NCBI RefSeq assembly: GCF_008932245.1
Contig: NZ_CP034909.1
Coordinates: 1,922,001 to 1,986,000, forward strand
Direction of reading: 5' to 3'
Length of the DNA: 64,000 nucleotides
Origin: Sinorhizobium alkalisoli
Lineage (GTDB): Bacteria; Pseudomonadota; Alphaproteobacteria; Rhizobiales; Rhizobiaceae
Shown here: positions 59,951 through 64,000 of the stretch, in pieces
Layout of the letters: every line of letters begins with the position of its first letter
Numbering within the stretch: position 1 is the stretch's first letter
The notes under the pieces: model-generated
Told to the model about the DNA's origin: nothing
Seen by the model: the letters and a program-made list of their open reading frames with translations, nothing else
Databases searched by the model: none
Translations under genes and position numbers: made by a program

Positions 59951-61159
59951 ATGACGGATGAGACGATTTCGCGTCGGCGCCTGCCCGCCGGTGTCTGGGC
60001 ACTCGGCTTCGTATCGATGTTCATGGACATCTCGTCCGAGATGATCCACGCGCTCCTGCCCGTCTACATGGTCGCTGTTCTCGGCACCTCCGCCTTCACC
60101 GTCGGCGTTATCGAGGGAATTGCCGAAGCGACGGCCTCGATCACCAAGATCTTTTCCGGCGCGATCAGCGACTGGCTGGGACGGCGGAAACTCCTGGCCG
60201 CCCTTGGCTACGGTCTGGCGGCGCTCACAAAGCCGATCTTTCCGCTTGCCCCTTCCGTCGAATGGCTCATGTTCGCCCGTTTCGTCGACCGGATCGGCAA
60301 GGGCATTCGCGGCGCGCCGCGCGACGCGCTCGTCGCCGATATCGCGCCGCCGGAACTGCGCGGCGCCAGCTTTGGCCTGCGCCAATCGCTCGATACGGTC
60401 GGCGCCTTCATCGGCCCGCTGCTTGCCATCGGACTCATGTGGCTGACGGCGGATCATTTCCAGGCGGTCTTCTGGTTCGCGGTGATCCCGGCATTCCTGT
60501 CCGTCGGCGTGATCCTCATCGCCGTGCGCGAACCGGAACGGCCGAAGGAACTGCGCCGGGTACGGATGCCGTTGCGTCGCGACGAGTTGCGCCGGCTCGG
60601 ACCATCCTATTGGTGGGTGGTCGCCATTGCCGCCGTCTTCACGCTTGCCCGCTTCAGCGAGGCCTTTCTCATCCTGCGCGCCCAATCGATCGGTATTGCC
60701 CCGGCGCTCGTCCCGATCGTGCTCGTCGTCATGAGTCTCGCCTACGCGCTGTCGGCCTATCCGGTCGGCGTCCTTTCCGACCGCGTCGATCGCTTCACCC
60801 TGCTCGTCCTCGGTCTCGCCCTGCTCCTGGCTGCCGATCTCGTCCTCGCCGTGACCACCGGCATCGCGGCGCTCGGCGCCGGTGTCGTTCTCTGGGGCCT
60901 GCATATGGGATTCACCCAGGGCCTGCTCACGACACTCGTCGCCGAAACTGCACCACCGGAACTACGCGGAACCGCCTTCGGCATGTTCAATCTGGTTTCC
61001 GGCGTGGCTACTCTCCTTGCAAGCATCATTGCCGGCACGCTCTGGGATTTTGCCGGGCCCGAGGCGACCTTCCTCGCCGGTGCCGGTTTCACGGCGATCG
61101 CCATCGTGGGCCTCTTTTCCATTCGCTCCCGCTTGAAGCGCCGCAGTTCCAACGGCTGA
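59951..61159 (+). CDS. MFS transporter
   Basis: A 402-residue major-facilitator protein with twelve membrane segments. Family motifs: AISDWLGRRKLLAALGYGLA (motif A, between TM2 and TM3), then RFVDRIGKGIRGAPRDALVA, close to the fosmidomycin-resistance/YnfM-like branch, and a second motif A at SDRVDRFTLLVLG. It is a single gene read rightward, between PhzF and the BigR-like regulator. The substrate cannot be told. Confidence 0.88.
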   Translation: MTDETISRRRLPAGVWALGFVSMFMDISSEMIHALLPVYMVAVLGTSAFTVGVIEGIAEATASITKIFSGAISDWLGRRKLLAALGYGLAALTKPIFPLAPSVEWLMFARFVDRIGKGIRGAPRDALVADIAPPELRGASFGLRQSLDTVGAFIGPLLAIGLMWLTADHFQAVFWFAVIPAFLSVGVILIAVREPERPKELRRVRMPLRRDELRRLGPSYWWVVAIAAVFTLARFSEAFLILRAQSIGIAPALVPIVLVVMSLAYALSAYPVGVLSDRVDRFTLLVLGLALLLAADLVLAVTTGIAALGAGVVLWGLHMGFTQGLLTTLVAETAPPELRGTAFGMFNLVSGVATLLASIIAGTLWDFAGPEATFLAGAGFTAIAIVGLFSIRSRLKRRSSNG

Positions 61160-61197
61160 CCCGATAGGCCATGGGAGCCACCGCGCGGGGTCGCATC

Positions 61198-61866
61198 TCA
61201 CTCGGCTGCTTCGACGGGCAGCCCGGCCGCCTTCCATTCGGGATAGCCGTCCTCGAGCCGGCGGACGAGATAACCGCGGGACCTCAGCTCCGCGACCGCT
61301 TCGAAGGAGAGGACGCAGTAGGGACCACGGCAGTAGGCGATGACCTCGCGGTCGGCGGGAAGTTCGTCGAGCCGGCGTTCCAGCTCGCCGAACGGGATGT
61401 TGAGCGCACCGGGAAGATGGCCGAGCGCGAACTCGTCCTCGGGACGGACATCGAGGACGGTAGCAAGACCATCGTGCAGCCTCGATACCAGGTCTTCTCG
61501 TGATACTGGCTCCAACGTGTCGCGCGCGCGGAAATAGTCCGCCATAATGCGGTTGACCTCGGCCACGTTTCGTTCACCGAGGCGTCCGAGCGCATTCATC
61601 AACGCGACCACTTCGGTGTCGCCGTCAAGGCGATAGAGCACGTGCTTGCCGCGGCGTTCGGTCTCGACAAGGCGCGCGCGCCGCAGGATCTGAAGGTGAC
61701 GCGACGTATTGGCGAATGTGAGGCTCGCTCTGGCGGAGAGCTCTTCGACGCTTCGCGCCCCTTGCGCGAGGTGCTCCAAGAGTTCGAGCCGGTGCGCGTG
61801 GCCGAGCGCCTGTGCCACCTCTGCGAGACTTTCATAGATCGCCTGTTTCGGTTTGGTACTTGACAC
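61198..61866 (-). CDS. ArsR family regulator fused to rhodanese domain (BigR-like sulfide sensor context)
   Basis: A 222-residue fusion of an ArsR winged helix (LAEVAQALGHAHRLELLEHL; LTFANTSRHLQILRRARLVE) and a C-terminal rhodanese domain (ATVLDVRPEDEFALGHLPGA; active-site loop CRGPYC). This fusion acts in sulfur-responsive regulation of sulfide/persulfide genes. A GTG start at 61866 has GGAGG upstream. It is divergent from a metallo-beta-lactamase gene of the persulfide-dioxygenase type, so it probably represses that gene. The rhodanese Cys may sense persulfide. Confidence 0.9.
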   Translation of the reverse strand: MSSTKPKQAIYESLAEVAQALGHAHRLELLEHLAQGARSVEELSARASLTFANTSRHLQILRRARLVETERRGKHVLYRLDGDTEVVALMNALGRLGERNVAEVNRIMADYFRARDTLEPVSREDLVSRLHDGLATVLDVRPEDEFALGHLPGALNIPFGELERRLDELPADREVIAYCRGPYCVLSFEAVAELRSRGYLVRRLEDGYPEWKAAGLPVEAAE

Positions 61867-61940
61867 GACACCTCCTCAATATATCATTCAGCGGATCAAT
61901 TGAACGTAATCATACCCTTTCTCAGCGAGAGCGCAAGCTC
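61867..61940. promoter_or_regulatory. Divergent operator region of the ArsR-rhodanese cluster
   Basis: The 74-bp gap has an AT-rich core (AATATATCATTCAGCGG, then ATCAATTGAACG) with TTCA-10-TGAA symmetry. This is the size and place expected of an ArsR-type operator. Confidence 0.5.
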
Positions 61941-62714
61941 ATGATCCTCCGCCAGTTCCTGCACGCCGGCCCGGTCGCAATTTCCTACCTCTTCGGCTGC
62001 GGCGGCAAGGCCACCGTGGCCGTTGTCGATCCGGTCGGCGACATCAATGTCTATCTGCGCGCGGCCGAAGACGCCGGCATGCGCATTCACTTCGTCATCG
62101 ACACGCATGTCCATGCCGACCATTTGTCGGCTGGCCGCACGCTCGCGGCGGCGGCCGGCGCCGAGTACGTGCTCTCGGCCAATGCGGATGTGTCGTTTCC
62201 GTTCAAGGCGGCGCGCGACGGCGACGTCCTGACGCTCGGCAACGTCACCGCCACGGTGTTGCACACCCCCGGCCACACCCCCGAGCATCTCTCTCTGCTC
62301 GTCACCGACCACACACGCACCGAGGAACCCTGGTTCGTTTTCACCGGCCATACGCTGATGGTCGGCGATCTCGGCCGCACCGAGCTCGCCGTAAGCGCCG
62401 AAGAGGGCGCAAGAGGCCTGTTCCAGAGCGTAAGCCGGCTCAAAGCGCTTCCCGACTATGTCGAGATCCTCCCTGGCGCCCATGCCGGCTCGGTCTGCGG
62501 CCGGCGGTTGAGCGGTAAGCCATGGTCCACCATCGGCTTCGAGAAGCGTCACAACGAGGCATTCCGTATAGAAGAGGAAGCGGAATTCATTCGCTTCATG
62601 CTCGCCGAGATTCCTCCGCCCCCACCTGAGGCCGCAGTGATCAGAGCCGCCAATTCCGCCCTTGAGGCGGCCGCGATATCAAGAAGGCCGGCTCCTCATC
62701 AGTCCAGGCAATGA
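61941..62714 (+). CDS. MBL-fold hydrolase, persulfide dioxygenase-like (Blh/ETHE1 type)
   Basis: A 257-residue metallo-beta-lactamase-fold protein. The metal site THVHADHLSAG (H-x-H-x-D-H), HTPGHTPEHLSLLV and GHTLMVGDLGRTEL are those of ETHE1/Blh-like persulfide dioxygenases, which oxidise glutathione persulfide to sulfite. The ATG at 61941 is chosen as the likely start because the conserved region begins there. The stop overlaps the next gene (ATGA). It would detoxify sulfide with its neighbours. Confidence 0.88.
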   Translation: MILRQFLHAGPVAISYLFGCGGKATVAVVDPVGDINVYLRAAEDAGMRIHFVIDTHVHADHLSAGRTLAAAAGAEYVLSANADVSFPFKAARDGDVLTLGNVTATVLHTPGHTPEHLSLLVTDHTRTEEPWFVFTGHTLMVGDLGRTELAVSAEEGARGLFQSVSRLKALPDYVEILPGAHAGSVCGRRLSGKPWSTIGFEKRHNEAFRIEEEAEFIRFMLAEIPPPPPEAAVIRAANSALEAAAISRRPAPHQSRQ

Positions 62715-63985
62715 CGACTCCAACCGTCAGTTTGGGGCTCAGGGAGAACTGGCGGCAATTCGCACTCCTCGTGCTGATCAACGCCTTTGTAGGCGGCATG
62801 GTCGGCATCGAGCGCACCGTCGTTCCGCTCATCGGTTCGGAAGAATTCCATCTCGCCTCCACGACACTCATCGTCTCGTTCATCGTCAGCTTCGGTATGG
62901 TGAAGGCCTTTGCCAATCTGGTCTCCGGCCAGTTCGCCGATAGCTGGGGGCGAAAGCGCGTCCTGGTTCTCGGCTGGCTCGTCGGCCTCCCGGTCCCCTT
63001 CATGATCATCTGGGCGCCGAGCTGGAAATGGATCATCGCCGCCAATGCCCTTCTCGGCATCAATCAGGGGCTTGCCTGGTCGATGACCGTGATCATGAAG
63101 GTCGATCTGGTCGGGCCGAAGTCACGCGGACTGGCGGTGGGGCTGAACGAGTTCGCGGGCTATCTCGCCGTCGGCGTGACGGCGTTCCTCACGGGCTACC
63201 TCGCATCGGAATATGGACTGCGTCCGGTGCCGATCTATCTCGGAATCGGGTATGCGGTTCTGGGCAGCGCGCTATCGGTCCTGCTCGTGCGTGACACACG
63301 CGACCATGTTCATTTGGAAGCCTCGTCACATGCTCGACAAGCTCTGCCGATCAGCTTCCGTGAAGTCTTCGCGCTCACCTCGTTCAAGGATCGCAACCTG
63401 TTCGCCGCCTCGCAGGCCGGTCTCGTCAACAATCTAAACGACGGCATGAGTTGGGGCATGTTTCCCCTGTTCTTCGCCTCCTTCGGTTTGGGCGTCGAGC
63501 GCATCGGTATCCTCAAGGCGATCTACCCCGCGACCTGGGGCATTCTGCAGATCGCCACCGGCCCCTTGAGCGACCGCTGGGGGCGCAAGGGCCTGATCGT
63601 CGCCGGCATGTGGGTGCAGGCAGCCGGTCTGTTCCTGACCGCGGCGACGGGCCGGTTCGAATGGTGGCTCGTCGGCAGCCTGCTTCTCGGCCTTGGCACG
63701 GCCATGGTCTATCCGAGCTTGATCGCCGCCGTGTCGGACGCCTCGCATCCGGCCTGGCGCGCCCGTTCGCTCAGCGTCTACCGCTTCTGGAGGGATCTCG
63801 GCTACGCAATCGGTGCGCTCTCCGCAGGTCTCATCGCCGATCGCTTCGGGCTTTCGGCAGCGATTGCATCAATCGCCGCCCTGACCTTCGTCTCTGGTGC
63901 CATTGTCGCGGTGCTCATGCGCGAGCATGCGGCGAGCGCTCTTGATCCTGCGCAACGGACCACGCCGGCCAGTGAAGCAGAATGA
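62711..63985 (+). CDS. MFS transporter coupled to the persulfide dioxygenase
   Basis: A 424-residue MFS protein, twelve membrane segments, motif A NLVSGQFADSWGRKRVLVLG and a repeat at GPLSDRWGRKGLIVAG. It overlaps the MBL gene by four bases, so expression is coupled to it and to the BigR-like control. Export of sulfite or another sulfur compound is the simplest guess, although BigR operons more often carry TauE-type exporters. It ends 15 bases from the window edge, where GAAGGAGG begins another gene. Confidence 0.88.
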   Translation: MTTPTVSLGLRENWRQFALLVLINAFVGGMVGIERTVVPLIGSEEFHLASTTLIVSFIVSFGMVKAFANLVSGQFADSWGRKRVLVLGWLVGLPVPFMIIWAPSWKWIIAANALLGINQGLAWSMTVIMKVDLVGPKSRGLAVGLNEFAGYLAVGVTAFLTGYLASEYGLRPVPIYLGIGYAVLGSALSVLLVRDTRDHVHLEASSHARQALPISFREVFALTSFKDRNLFAASQAGLVNNLNDGMSWGMFPLFFASFGLGVERIGILKAIYPATWGILQIATGPLSDRWGRKGLIVAGMWVQAAGLFLTAATGRFEWWLVGSLLLGLGTAMVYPSLIAAVSDASHPAWRARSLSVYRFWRDLGYAIGALSAGLIADRFGLSAAIASIAALTFVSGAIVAVLMREHAASALDPAQRTTPASEAE

Positions 63986-64000
63986 GATTTGCGAAGGAGG

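Noticed and set aside
59681..60904. N-terminal extension of the PhzF frame
   Set aside because: It crosses the divergent MFS gene and would place over 400 unrelated residues before a complete PhzF domain.

Overview
The window looks like chromosomal DNA of a fast-growing rhizobium, most likely Sinorhizobium/Ensifer. The reasons are the high GC, the typical alphaproteobacterial gene families (DUF1127, BA14K, DUF1515, GlxA-type regulators, BigR-like ArsR-rhodanese) and many copies of a mosaic palindromic intergenic repeat of the RIME type described in Rhizobiaceae. Assignment below genus level is not possible from the sequence alone.

Left flank (1-24343): a catabolic cluster of SDR dehydrogenase, CaiB-type CoA-transferase, divergent LacI regulator, small isomerase-like protein and glycerate 2-kinase. 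Then come an FMN-binding PPOX protein, a LysR regulator facing a DUF1127 gene, an exported Hint-domain protein and a GlxA/AraC regulator. A signalling block follows: a REC-REC-GGDEF protein, a double receiver with one degenerate site, a K+ channel with a zinc ribbon, and a class III nucleotide cyclase with a zinc ribbon. After it lie a RibD-type reductase, a CBS-pair protein, a TerC protein, a large MscS channel, a cobalamin-riboswitch operon (DUF1636, a 30-aa ORF, DUF924), a DASS/TrkA-C transporter and tandem paralogous lipoproteins.

Centre (24355-54369): a prophage-like region of podoviral type, read mostly leftward. From right to left it has a CI-like S24 repressor, a DnaA-domain-IV-like protein, probable small terminase, large terminase, P22-like portal, scaffold, SU10/DUF5309-type capsid, SU10-type adaptor, tail proteins, an internal protein with an S74-like C-terminus, a tail fibre broken by a frameshift, and a lysis cassette of endolysin, overlapping spanins and a DUF1515 membrane protein. 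I see no integrase and no replicative helicase or polymerase. Two groups of surface-glycan genes (glycosyltransferases, methyltransferases, an OafA-type acyltransferase) interrupt the phage genes. The right half also carries host-like genes (GFA, BA14K, small membrane proteins) and several mosaic repeats. This pattern fits an old, partly domesticated or defective phage; a gene-transfer-agent-like role is possible but unproven.

Right flank (54469-64000): a nucleotidyltransferase-like protein, a pentapeptide-repeat protein, a Tim44-like membrane protein, a GT2 glycosyltransferase, tRNA-Lys(CTT), a 47-aa membrane protein, a PhzF protein, an MFS transporter, and a BigR-type sulfide-response cluster (ArsR-rhodanese regulator, divergent metallo-beta-lactamase persulfide dioxygenase-like protein, MFS transporter).
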